Shown here in pieces: positions 1-8,269 of a stretch of DNA of 64,000 nucleotides. A program made the position numbers and the translations under genes. Each line of letters opens with the position of its first letter. Within the stretch, counting starts at the first letter, position 1. Under the pieces are notes generated by a model that worked only from the letters and a program-made list of their open reading frames with translations, had not been told where the DNA came from and did no database searches. Source of the DNA: a virus; the IMG/VR virus record IMGVR_UViG_3300025816_000006, positions 98,691-162,690 of that record; one strand, written 5' to 3'.

Positions 1-218
1 GCATCCACTAAAAAATCTGTGCCTATCGTCTTCTTTAGTCTTTCAAAGTTATCCGGCAGCGCCTCATAAAACAAAAGATTGCTTATGTCGAACTGTTTGT
101 ACAGTGGGTATTCTTGACCTACGTGTGCGCCAATGTGAATACAACCTTTTATCTGTAGGTTTATGCCTTGATTTCTAATGTGTGCCATTAAATTTGGCAA
201 TTGTCCTAATATTTCCAC
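1..218 (-). CDS. FkbM-type methyltransferase, N-terminal part (runs off the window edge)
   Basis: The reading frame starts at a GTG at 218, six bases after GGAG, and stays open to the window edge. It begins MEILGQLPNLMAHIR, and residues 25-60 contain CIHIGAHVGQEY followed by LLFYEALPDNFERL. This has the shape of the SAM-binding start of FkbM-family methyltransferases, with a glycine loop and then an acidic end to strand 2. The gene is translationally coupled to the glycosyltransferase that ends at 228. Such enzymes O-methylate sugars or peptides, so it fits the glycan-modifying cluster. The C-terminal part is outside the window. Confidence 0.7.
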   Translation of the reverse strand, partial: MEILGQLPNLMAHIRNQGINLQIKGCIHIGAHVGQEYPLYKQFDISNLLFYEALPDNFERLKKTIGTDFLVD

Positions 219-227
219 AGCTTTCTC

Positions 228-929
228 CTAGTCGTTTGTTATTTTTTGTTTGGGAAATCCTAGCTCTTTTCTCTTTTCAAAAACCATTTGATCTCTTCCA
301 GAGTAATGTAAAGTTTTTACGGTAGCGTTATCATGCTGTGAATCTTTCTTGAGGCTATAATGGTCATGTTTAATTATTACTTTGTTTATATACTTCTCTT
401 TGTCTAAACGTTTTACTTCTTGTGTAAATTCGTCATCACAGTATAGGCTCTTATAATCTGGGTGATAGATGTAGCCAAAATAATCATACAGCTTCTTGCC
501 TAGGATAGAGAATGTAATAAGTTCGCCATTTGTGTTACCGTCGTTGAAGTGAACGCAACCATCTAGATCAGGAAAGTGTTGATTCATGGCGTTGGCGATT
601 TCTACGTCCCAATACCAAACCTTTGGAATCATGTCGTCTGACGCGCAAATAACAACGTCAAAATCTTTACCTTCTATGTGATCGTTGATTGCACTAATCT
701 TGTCTGTGTTTTTATCAAACCAAACAGTGCCGTCTACATTATTTTTAACTTTGAGTAACCTGTGAATTTCATTGACCACTTGCTGATCCGTCATTGTTAA
801 ATCATCCACATCGCAGTTAATATTAAAAAATATCTCATTCTTTTCGCTACAAGTCTCAATGTATTGCTTGAGTACATCTAAAAACTTTTTTGGTCTACTG
901 TAGGTGGGAAACTGTGTTAGTAATTTCAT
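228..929 (-). CDS. GT-A-like glycosyltransferase
   Basis: A 233-residue protein starting MKLLTQFPTYSRPKKF, the usual opening of family 2-like glycosyltransferases. The strand FDVVICASDDMIPKVWYWD near residues 88-106 resembles the nucleotide-sugar and metal binding region (DD). No signal peptide or membrane segment is visible, so it is cytoplasmic and may glycosylate a virion component, DNA or a surface precursor. It overlaps the upstream gene by four bases (ATGA). Substrate unknown. Confidence 0.6.
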   Translation of the reverse strand: MKLLTQFPTYSRPKKFLDVLKQYIETCSEKNEIFFNINCDVDDLTMTDQQVVNEIHRLLKVKNNVDGTVWFDKNTDKISAINDHIEGKDFDVVICASDDMIPKVWYWDVEIANAMNQHFPDLDGCVHFNDGNTNGELITFSILGKKLYDYFGYIYHPDYKSLYCDDEFTQEVKRLDKEKYINKVIIKHDHYSLKKDSQHDNATVKTLHYSGRDQMVFEKRKELGFPKQKITND

Positions 930-1801
930 ATCTGTTTTGCTATCTCCAGTAGAGTTTTTGAAACTTCTTCTTCTCCTAGCTCTGCCGCCAGTTGCGCCGC
1001 CCTATTGAAACAACTGTGATGTTTTTTTATCTGCTGTTTTATATTATCTATGTTTGGTGTGTCTTTTTCTTCGTAAAACAGAGTTGCTAGAACCTGATTA
1101 AAAAGTTCTTTTTGTTCTTCTGGAACTCTCACTGTTAGTTTTTCTGCTTTTACAAAACCGTCAAAAAATACTTGTGAACATGTAAAGTTTACATCGCCTG
1201 TTAATACTACTTCTTGGTATTTTTCATAAAGAGAATTCATATTCAGCACGTTTGCTTGTAAGTCAAAATTGGGATCTGGATTGTCTGCTAAGACAATCTT
1301 ATGATATGTGTCATACATCTTGCAAGCTTCTGAAAATTTGTCGCACACCCTGTTTGAAATAATTGCTGCTTTTATATTATAGTCAGGAGTAGGGGTTTTG
1401 TTAGAAAAAATATCGTAACAAGGCAAAATATTTACAATTTTTCTAGAGCCATAATTTACATTATTAAGAAATTTGTAATCTTGAGACATGAAGAAGGGAC
1501 ATTCTATCCCTTGGCTTGTCACTAATTGATTTAGATTATCAAAAATATTTTGATCTATACCTGTTATGTCTATAACAATTTTAATTTTGTTACCACTAAG
1601 ATATGAAATTAAATCTTGTTGTATCGTTTGAAAACTAGTGATCAGGACATCCGGGCGCTCCGAGTCTAGCTTGTCATATACACTAATTGGCTCATTAAGA
1701 TTCCATAGCTTACAGTCAACACCAATTTTAGAAAAGCACTCGTTCAGGTACATGGGCTGATTTGAGCATGAGTTTGAATAATTTTGAATTAATAGTTTCA
1801 T
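926..1801 (-). CDS. Putative GT-B-like glycosyltransferase
   Basis: A 291-residue protein starting MKLLIQNYSNSCSNQPMYLN. Residues 45-85 alternate strands and helices (DVLITSFQTIQQDL, IKIVIDITG) as in a GT-B N-terminal Rossmann domain. The C-terminal 60 residues are helical and acidic, ending LLEIAKQI. No catalytic signature is clear, so the call rests on fold impression and on its place between two sugar-pathway genes, overlapping both by four bases. Confidence 0.4.
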   Translation of the reverse strand: MKLLIQNYSNSCSNQPMYLNECFSKIGVDCKLWNLNEPISVYDKLDSERPDVLITSFQTIQQDLISYLSGNKIKIVIDITGIDQNIFDNLNQLVTSQGIECPFFMSQDYKFLNNVNYGSRKIVNILPCYDIFSNKTPTPDYNIKAAIISNRVCDKFSEACKMYDTYHKIVLADNPDPNFDLQANVLNMNSLYEKYQEVVLTGDVNFTCSQVFFDGFVKAEKLTVRVPEEQKELFNQVLATLFYEEKDTPNIDNIKQQIKKHHSCFNRAAQLAAELGEEEVSKTLLEIAKQI

Positions 1802-2541
1802 TGTTTAATTCTCTTTAAGGTTTTTATATTGTTTAGTTTTGTTATCTTGTTTTTACCGACATCTGTAACGGAAACCGTGTTGTTTTTAAGAAGTTCATTT
1901 ATTGCTTCAAACATAAACTTATTTTTAAAATCAGGATTTGATACTATTGAATAAAATTGATCCACGACCCCTTGGCCGTTTAAGTATAAATTTTCTGTCC
2001 AGAAATCAGCTTTTTCTCCTAAACAAAACGATTGTAGTTTTTTCTTATTTACTATAGCCGAAACAAAAAACTCTGATTTAAAATTTTCTTGCTGTACATT
2101 TATTGATGTTTTTTTATAGTCAATAGAAGATAAGTAAGAAGGCGTTAATAAGATATTGCCAGAGCATATCAATATCTTAGTATTCATAGTATTGTTTAGA
2201 CATAATCTTGCGCTTTCGCAGCAGTTTGAATTGTAATGTAATTGATTTTCTACAATCCTTATGTTTTCTTTTTTAAAATTATTTTTAACGTATTCTGTTG
2301 TTTTTTTAGCATCAAAGCCAGAGCATAATATTATTTCATATCTAGGAAATACTGCTTTTATTGCTTCTATTTGTTTTTGTAAAAGTGTTTTTGCGTCTAC
2401 TTTTAGCAATGGTATCGGCCCATAAGATTTCATCCTATGTCCGTGATTCTCGCCAAGTAAAACCACTGTCACATAGTCTTTTACTATGTCCTCTTTACGA
2501 TGCGGCTCTTTTGCTGATATTATGTACTTTTCTGTTCTCAT
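1798..2541 (-). CDS. Sugar nucleotidyltransferase-like protein
   Basis: A 247-residue protein. Residues 24-75 (VTVVLLGENHGHRMKSYGPI, then LLKVDAKTLLQKQIEAI) follow the N-terminal pattern of NTP-transferase enzymes that activate sugars or choline: a glycine-rich nucleotide loop, P(I/L)L, and a helix beginning TLLQ. The loop is not the canonical GxGTRxxP, so activity is uncertain. It could make a nucleotide-activated donor for the neighbouring glycosyltransferases. Start overlaps the upstream stop (ATGA). Confidence 0.5.
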   Translation of the reverse strand: MRTEKYIISAKEPHRKEDIVKDYVTVVLLGENHGHRMKSYGPIPLLKVDAKTLLQKQIEAIKAVFPRYEIILCSGFDAKKTTEYVKNNFKKENIRIVENQLHYNSNCCESARLCLNNTMNTKILICSGNILLTPSYLSSIDYKKTSINVQQENFKSEFFVSAIVNKKKLQSFCLGEKADFWTENLYLNGQGVVDQFYSIVSNPDFKNKFMFEAINELLKNNTVSVTDVGKNKITKLNNIKTLKRIKQ

Positions 2542-3065
2542 TTTATATTTTTAAATAAATTATCTTGTTTAGATTTTTCTATCAATTTGTCTGAAGTTTT
2601 ATCGTAGTCATTAAATAATAAATAGTTTCTTGAGACTAGTTTATAAGGGAGTGCCACTAAATCATTATAGACCAAGACCGTATCTTTTTTTGTAATATTC
2701 TCATTTATTTTTACAAAAAAATCTGATGGTATTTGTTGATCCACATTCATCTTGACTAGATAGTTTGCATGTTGACATAAAGAAAAAGCATTGTGTTCTA
2801 CCTCTGTCTTTGTCTCTAATCCATGATTCATTAGTAGTCTAGTGTGCTTAAATTTTTCTAGTAACGTGTTAATATAATTTATGTAAACATTTGGGTTTTT
2901 ATTGATGTGCGAAGACACTATTATTTTTAATTTCCCTGATGGATAATCTATTTTTAGTAAAGAGTCAATCGCTTCTTCTATGTTGGAAGCTTCTTTAGAA
3001 TCAAATAGCACCAACCCAAACAGTAGCTGTTGACTAAGACGCTCTTCTTTCTGCTGTGACTTCAT
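2538..3065 (-). CDS. Short family 2-like glycosyltransferase
   Basis: The start is placed at 3065 because GGAG lies eight bases before that ATG (MKSQQKEERLSQQ), whereas a longer frame has no ribosome site. The ~175-residue product has LLFGLVLFDSKEASNIEEAI and NYLVKMNVDQQIPSDF, resembling the strand plus DxD-like core of GT2 enzymes. It lacks the usual C-terminal half, so it is either minimal or degenerate. It overlaps the upstream methyltransferase-like gene by 32 bases. Confidence 0.45.
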   Translation of the reverse strand: MKSQQKEERLSQQLLFGLVLFDSKEASNIEEAIDSLLKIDYPSGKLKIIVSSHINKNPNVYINYINTLLEKFKHTRLLMNHGLETKTEVEHNAFSLCQHANYLVKMNVDQQIPSDFFVKINENITKKDTVLVYNDLVALPYKLVSRNYLLFNDYDKTSDKLIEKSKQDNLFKNIK

Positions 3066-3456
3066 AAAAAGCTCCGTTGATTGTAGAAGACTTGACAAAT
3101 AACCCAAAAGACCTAAGCTTGTTTTTTACTGAATCAATTGTTGACAAAGAAAGGCTTTTTCCAATAATTGCAGACGCGCTATCTTCATCTGTCATTCCGT
3201 TTATAACGTTTTTAAAGAAACATCTTAGCTCTACGCCAGAGACAACGACAGATCCTCCTGATCGTAACTTAGAGCATATCAAATTTAAAAAATCTGTTGG
3301 ACTAGGTGTGTTATCTAAAGCGCCCTTAGCTATTATTAACTCACAAGAATTATTAGCAACATTATCTAGATTTAGATTTTGATTTTGCTGGTTTAGGAAA
3401 ACAGTATCAAAGCCTTCAATTTTTTGTGACTCATCTTCTATAATTTGTAATTTCAT
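3034..3456 (-). CDS. Small methyltransferase-fold protein
   Basis: A 140-residue protein. The middle, CELIIAKGALDNTPSPTDFL followed by LRSGGSVVVSGVELRCF, matches the strand 4-strand 5 region of class I SAM-dependent methyltransferases. The N-terminal glycine loop that binds SAM is absent, so it may be a non-catalytic partner of the neighbouring enzymes. It overlaps the upstream glycosyltransferase by four bases. Confidence 0.45.
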   Translation of the reverse strand: MKLQIIEDESQKIEGFDTVFLNQQNQNLNLDNVANNSCELIIAKGALDNTPSPTDFLNLICSKLRSGGSVVVSGVELRCFFKNVINGMTDEDSASAIIGKSLSLSTIDSVKNKLRSFGLFVKSSTINGAFYEVTAERRAS

Positions 3457-4439
3457 TTTTTCATCCCGTATGCGAGGTCAAATACTTCGTTCCAATTGTT
3501 TATAAATTTATCTTCTGAAAACTTTTCTAAGATTGTTTCTCTTGCTGCCTGTCCCATTTTAGCTGCTAGCGAAGGATCTTCAAGTAGCTCCTTGGCGTAC
3601 CCCTTCAAGTCTTGCTCGTTGTTTGAGATATATCCATTAACGCCATTCTTTATTATTTCTGGTATCATACATGTAGCAGTAGACACAACCGCACAACCGC
3701 ATGACATGGCCTCTAAGAGCGATGTAGGCACAGGGCTTACTGTAGACGTATTTAAGAAAACGGACGCTTCCTGATACTCTGATGCTAGCTCATGGATGTC
3801 TTTTGCTGGCTTGGAAAGCCCCGGAGTGTTACCCACCAGTTTAACTGGTAGTCCTTCTGTAATTCTTTTCCAGCCAGAATAATTACAACAATAATCTCTA
3901 TTTACAAAATCGTTTACAACACTTAAAACTTTTCCATTCTTTTCTGTGTCATGTATTTTAAAAAGCTCTGTGTCTACTGAGTGATGGATAACTCTATTGT
4001 CGCAGTTCATGTTCCATTTGCCAGCAGAGTATTCTGATATAAATACATTAATATTACCAGCCATAGATCTAAAATTATTCAACTGACTTTCCGGCCAGTT
4101 GTCTATAGGTAGGGTATGCTCAAGAGAAACAATGGGTAAACCAAGTCTTTGATTAATACTGTGCGCTGCTTGAAATTGACCAAATTTACTATGAGATAAA
4201 ATAAAATCAAAATCTATACTTGTCATAATAGAATTTTTAGGCATAACGTAATAGTTTTCTGGAAGTTCTGAATAGTTGTTATCCCACTCTTTACATCCGT
4301 CATACCTAAAAGAAAAGAAATTATGACCAGTCTTTGCTTGTTGGTACTGGTATCTTTCATGTGTATCAAAAGTTAAAATATTGTATTTATCTTTCTTTTG
4401 TGTGGCTTTGCTTATAATAGAAGCTGTCTGACTACTCAT
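3453..4439 (-). CDS. GT4-family glycosyltransferase
   Basis: A 328-residue GT-B enzyme. The C-terminal half carries the GT4 signature: SVFLNTSTVSPVPTSLLEAM, CGCAVVSTATCMIPEIIKNG and NGYISNN, where the E of LLEAMSCG is the conserved donor-binding residue. The N-terminal half, with FDFILSHSKFGQ and LGLPIVSLEHTLP, forms the acceptor domain. No signal peptide. AAGGA precedes the start by eight bases. Confidence 0.85.
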   Translation of the reverse strand: MSSQTASIISKATQKKDKYNILTFDTHERYQYQQAKTGHNFFSFRYDGCKEWDNNYSELPENYYVMPKNSIMTSIDFDFILSHSKFGQFQAAHSINQRLGLPIVSLEHTLPIDNWPESQLNNFRSMAGNINVFISEYSAGKWNMNCDNRVIHHSVDTELFKIHDTEKNGKVLSVVNDFVNRDYCCNYSGWKRITEGLPVKLVGNTPGLSKPAKDIHELASEYQEASVFLNTSTVSPVPTSLLEAMSCGCAVVSTATCMIPEIIKNGVNGYISNNEQDLKGYAKELLEDPSLAAKMGQAARETILEKFSEDKFINNWNEVFDLAYGMKK

Positions 4440-5568
4440 TAATAATATCCTTCATCAATTTTCCAATGTTTTCGTAAGAGAACATCTCTGCTCTTTTTAG
4501 TCCTGCTGCTTGATTTCTGTTTTTATACATAATAGGATTTTTATTCCAAGAATCAAAATACTGTCTCATTTGCTTTCTAGTACCCATTTCGCATGGTTGA
4601 AACCAGTATTCTCTACCCGTAAAGATGTCTGGAAAAGCAGCATCTGAACATTTACAAACAGAAAAAGCGCCATCCACTAAATGTCCAGTTTTCCAGTCTG
4701 ATTTATCTATAAACTCTTTTGGTCCACCAAAATTACTACAGATGGGAGTGTTGCCAAAAGCCATAGCGTCAAAAGAAGGAATAGACCAAGCCTCGCCGTG
4801 GGTAGGACATAAGAAACAATCCATGTTTTGATGAATAGAACATATGTCTTCGTCGGATGTTTTATCAGAGATGATGACGAGCTTTTTGTATTCATTAACA
4901 TCTTGATGCATTCTAAGGGAGGATTTTACCTTTGTTGAAATTTTATCAACATGCTCTGATATTTGCTCTGGAGAATATCCGAATTTGTTTATTTTTAATA
5001 TTAAAGAAGCTTTTTCTGATCTATCGAACTCACTAAAGAAACAAGTAAGTATAGACTCTATATTTTTTCTGTCGTTAACGTCGCCAATATAGTAAAACTT
5101 AAAACAGTTTTCTGTATCTGGAATAGAAAGTTCTGTATATCTTTTTTTGTATTTAGCGGTATCGCAAGTATGTGGTACAATCTTTACGTTTTCTATTCCA
5201 TCTCCTTTTATCGCTTTTTCGGAGTCTTTATTTGCAACCCAGACTTGATCTACCTGTTTTAAAAATTCAGTCCAAGGTAAATGAGTAATATCTAGAGTTT
5301 CCGTTTCAACAAAGGCAATATTTTTATCAAAACCATCTGAACCCACAATATGATGCGGTAAGACGTGTTGAATACAAATATTACAACCTTCTGTGCTTTT
5401 TGATTCTAGCGCTAAAATTCTTTTGTCAACGTCTTTCCTATCCTGAGTTAGTGTGACATTTCTGCAAACAACATCTACGCCAATCTTATCTAAAGCCAAA
5501 ATGTTGTCTATTGCAGCTTGTGACCAGCCACCAAACTCTTTATAGTGTCCTATGTATAAAACTTTCAT
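4432..5568 (-). CDS. GT4-family glycosyltransferase
   Basis: The start is set at 5568 (MKVLYIGHYKEFGGWSQ), where ATGA overlaps the upstream stop. The N-terminus has the GT4 acceptor-domain pattern GG-(W)-SQAAIDNILAL. The C-terminal half has YYIGDVNDRKNIESIL, CFLCPTHGEAWSIPSFDAMA and GNTPICSNFGGPKEF, the donor-binding E-x7-E region. Four cysteines lie between residues ~305 and 330. Cytoplasmic. Confidence 0.85.
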   Translation of the reverse strand: MKVLYIGHYKEFGGWSQAAIDNILALDKIGVDVVCRNVTLTQDRKDVDKRILALESKSTEGCNICIQHVLPHHIVGSDGFDKNIAFVETETLDITHLPWTEFLKQVDQVWVANKDSEKAIKGDGIENVKIVPHTCDTAKYKKRYTELSIPDTENCFKFYYIGDVNDRKNIESILTCFFSEFDRSEKASLILKINKFGYSPEQISEHVDKISTKVKSSLRMHQDVNEYKKLVIISDKTSDEDICSIHQNMDCFLCPTHGEAWSIPSFDAMAFGNTPICSNFGGPKEFIDKSDWKTGHLVDGAFSVCKCSDAAFPDIFTGREYWFQPCEMGTRKQMRQYFDSWNKNPIMYKNRNQAAGLKRAEMFSYENIGKLMKDIINE

Positions 5569-6203
5569 ATATTCATTGTCTCCAAGCAATTAGCATATTC
5601 TTTTTGAATATCTTTATTTTTTTCAAATGTTTCTTCGTCTACAAACCAATCTTCTACAGGGCCGTATCCTTCCAAAGACACATTTCCCCAAAGTAATTTA
5701 TATCCATGTTTAGATAGTGTCTTTCTGTAGTGTGCATGTTCTTTTATAATATTCTTCCTGTGTTCCTCTGTTCTATTTTGTCCACAATTAGGATCTGATT
5801 GAAATAAATTATGCTCCAGAGTCAACACTTTAAATTTGTATTTATCAAAATCAAAATCGTTAAACACTTTCATTTGCGCATCATCTACGTCTATAGAAAG
5901 ATAATCAATTTCTGTAGGACAATTTGACTTGTCTAGCACTTCGTTTATGTTTTTTTCTAGTAAATCTACACATATACAATCTGCTAATCTTAACGGACTG
6001 ACTCTTGACCACCAACTACTATCGTAATCAATAGCTATACCTTTCCAGTTTTTAAATGTCTCAAAATAATAAGTATTACTATAGAAACCCGCAGCGTGAG
6101 TGGGTAGGCCGCCTGTACCTGCGCCTATATCAACAAAAAATCCTTCTGTTTTATTAAGAATTTTGTCAACAAATATATCTTGACATGCTTGAGCATTATA
6201 CAT
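5565..6203 (-). CDS. FkbM-family methyltransferase
   Basis: A 212-residue protein. EGFFVDIGAGTGGLPTHAAG is the SAM-binding glycine motif, GIAIDYDSSWW follows as strand 2, and DYLSIDVDDAQMKVFNDFDF is the FkbM motif (I/L-K/D-x-DVEG-like, here with DVDD). Predicted to O-methylate a sugar or peptide hydroxyl. It is the second FkbM-type gene of the cluster. Confidence 0.75.
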   Translation of the reverse strand: MYNAQACQDIFVDKILNKTEGFFVDIGAGTGGLPTHAAGFYSNTYYFETFKNWKGIAIDYDSSWWSRVSPLRLADCICVDLLEKNINEVLDKSNCPTEIDYLSIDVDDAQMKVFNDFDFDKYKFKVLTLEHNLFQSDPNCGQNRTEEHRKNIIKEHAHYRKTLSKHGYKLLWGNVSLEGYGPVEDWFVDEETFEKNKDIQKEYANCLETMNI

Positions 6204-7887
6204 TCGTCACCTGTTGTTGAGAAATCTGCTGAATTCTTTGAACTCTAGCTTGTTCCCAGTGATTTCTTAGATCGCACTGCATTTTCATTTGATCATAAGC
6301 AGAATCAAAGTTAAAAGGCTGTCTATGGTTTTGACCATCAAAAGCAGCAGAAGATTCATTGAAGTACATACCTCCAGTTGATTGTGTGGTCTGTTGATAA
6401 ATCAAGTCTCTGGTCATTCTTGATTCAAAATATGTATTCAGTTTACTTTGATCTCCTAAGACATTTGCTATAAGCCATTGACATAAACTAGAATGATTTT
6501 CATTGCCTTGAAGTTTAATTTTTTCTGCGGGTTGATGCAGCCTTGGTTGAGAAGCCCAACCATGCTCGAAAGACACTGGCTCTGTCTCGTCAAAATATTT
6601 TTCCCAAACAGAACCGCTCAGGTGCCACTGATAATATTCTTCAAACTTCTCTCTTGTTCGTTCGCCTTTAATAAGTCGCCATTCGTCGGATTCGTCAAAG
6701 AAATCCAAGAAAAAGTCTGCTGCCGCTTCATTATCTGGAACTGCGCGTAAGCACCCAGTTTCTAGCTCTTTATACAAAGCCGCTGGCTTGATGGGGTATC
6801 CGCCTAACTTCCGTAAAACACTTTCCATAGCAGAATAATCAGTTCCGCAGACGGGAACCCCACAAGCCGCAGCTTCTACTTGAGGTAGTCCAAATCCCTC
6901 ACAGTTTGCGTATTGAGCATACAAATCAAAACAGTTTACTACATTTGATAAATCTTCATAACTCAAACCATTTTTTACATTAGATAGTGTACAACCCCAT
7001 TTTCCGGTGTAAGGAGATTGCGCTATCGCCCCTCTGAACGTAGAGACAAAAGGTTTTTTTGTTTCTGGACAGATGTATGTAAACAGTACATTAGAAGCTA
7101 ATTCATGCTGATGTAGAAGTTCTGGTATATCCCAACCCAAGTCTGGATAAGATGTATGACAGTATAAGTAGTATTTTTTATTTTCTGACTTATCTAAGAA
7201 TAACTTGAATGCCTCGAATAAGTCTGGATACAGTTTACGTCTTTGGTTGCGCATAACTGTTCCGATTACTTTATAGTCTGGGTCAATTCCCATAGAGAGC
7301 TTGTGGGCGTTCTTATCTGGAACGGGTGCGTAGGCAGGGTGCGCAGAAGGAGGGGCGCTTCCAAGGTAATTAATCTTACCTCCAGATTGATCTTCTAAAA
7401 CGCCGCCAGCCCAATCTGAATATGTCAGACACGCATCTGCGTTTGCATAAGTGGCAATCCATTGCCTAGCTTGCGGCCTTGCGTCTACTGTTGGCATAAC
7501 AGCCCATTTAAAAAACGGTCTAAATGGAGATCTTTCCGCAAAATCAAGCATCCAAAAGTCACGAATATCGCATACGAAGTCTGGTAAGAAATCTAAGCAA
7601 ACATGCTCAAATGCCCATCCACCAAACTGATTGACAGGATTTGAGTTGTAAGAATTTATTTCTTCTTCGGATGCTTTTGGTTCACACTCTGTATTTGGCG
7701 CTACGCCGTAATATGTCCACGGAATGTTAGCCGCTCTTGGGTCGTTTTTTTGTCCATAGGATGCCATCTCAGCAATTTCATACTTACCTGTACCATGAAG
7801 GTAGTTCAAAATTTCTCTGGTGTAAGTTGCATACCCAGTGTTTAGAAAGGTAGCTTCGCTGCAAAACAGAATTCTTTTCTTTCTCAT
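6196..7887 (-). CDS. Large GT4-family glycosyltransferase with C-terminal extension
   Basis: A 563-residue protein starting MRKKRILFCSEATFLNTGYA, the GT4 acceptor-site pattern. DPDYKVIGTVMRNQRRKLYP opens the donor domain and CEGFGLPQVEAAACGVPVCG is the donor-binding signature. Residues after ~440 (about 120, rich in Q, N and S) are not part of the GT4 fold and could bind a partner. AAGGA precedes the start. Confidence 0.85.
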   Translation of the reverse strand: MRKKRILFCSEATFLNTGYATYTREILNYLHGTGKYEIAEMASYGQKNDPRAANIPWTYYGVAPNTECEPKASEEEINSYNSNPVNQFGGWAFEHVCLDFLPDFVCDIRDFWMLDFAERSPFRPFFKWAVMPTVDARPQARQWIATYANADACLTYSDWAGGVLEDQSGGKINYLGSAPPSAHPAYAPVPDKNAHKLSMGIDPDYKVIGTVMRNQRRKLYPDLFEAFKLFLDKSENKKYYLYCHTSYPDLGWDIPELLHQHELASNVLFTYICPETKKPFVSTFRGAIAQSPYTGKWGCTLSNVKNGLSYEDLSNVVNCFDLYAQYANCEGFGLPQVEAAACGVPVCGTDYSAMESVLRKLGGYPIKPAALYKELETGCLRAVPDNEAAADFFLDFFDESDEWRLIKGERTREKFEEYYQWHLSGSVWEKYFDETEPVSFEHGWASQPRLHQPAEKIKLQGNENHSSLCQWLIANVLGDQSKLNTYFESRMTRDLIYQQTTQSTGGMYFNESSAAFDGQNHRQPFNFDSAYDQMKMQCDLRNHWEQARVQRIQQISQQQVTNV

Positions 7888-7888
7888 T

Positions 7889-8209
7889 TTATTCCTTATC
7901 TAAACAACCAAAGTCAAATTCATTAATTCTAAATATAATATCGTCACTAGCTTCTGTTTTCATAAAGCTGTTTCTAGCAGAGGCATAGACGGTCATCTTA
8001 GTGCCTTTCCTGCCAAGTTTAAAGATGGTCTCTGCGCCGCTAGCCCAAGCCTGCAAGGTTATTGTAGTGGGAACTTTCTTCTTTTCTCCACGTTTATTTT
8101 TACGATACTCGTAAGTTACCATTTTTACAGTGCAACAGGATGGTTCATCTGCATCGCTGTCTATCTGTGGGTCATGTAAAAGATACCCGGTAAAAGTGCA
8201 ATTATTCAT
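7889..8209 (-). CDS. SSB-like OB-fold protein
   Basis: The start is the ATG at 8209, eight bases after AGGAG; an upstream TTG in frame is ignored. The ~106-residue product begins MNNCTFTGYLLHDPQI, the first strand of SSB proteins. It continues CCTVKMVTYEYRKNKRGEKK, ITLQAWASGAETIFKLGRKG and TKMTVYASARNS, the usual order of OB strands. There is no acidic C-terminal tail beyond FGCLDKE. It is the first gene after the promoter at 8241-8269 and a second SSB gene lies at 38.5 kb. Confidence 0.75.
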   Translation of the reverse strand: MNNCTFTGYLLHDPQIDSDADEPSCCTVKMVTYEYRKNKRGEKKKVPTTITLQAWASGAETIFKLGRKGTKMTVYASARNSFMKTEASDDIIFRINEFDFGCLDKE

Positions 8210-8240
8210 CAATTTCTCCTTTCAAGCTGTCTTATGTAAT

Positions 8241-8269
8241 ATTATAGCATAGAATTTTAAAAAAGTCAA
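8241..8269 (-). promoter_or_regulatory. Sigma70-type promoter for the SSB/glycosyltransferase operon
   Basis: On the minus strand, TTGACT and TATAAT are separated by 17 bases. It lies in the gap between the polymerase C-half and the SSB-like gene. It lacks the CGATA motif of the right-hand promoters. Confidence 0.75.
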
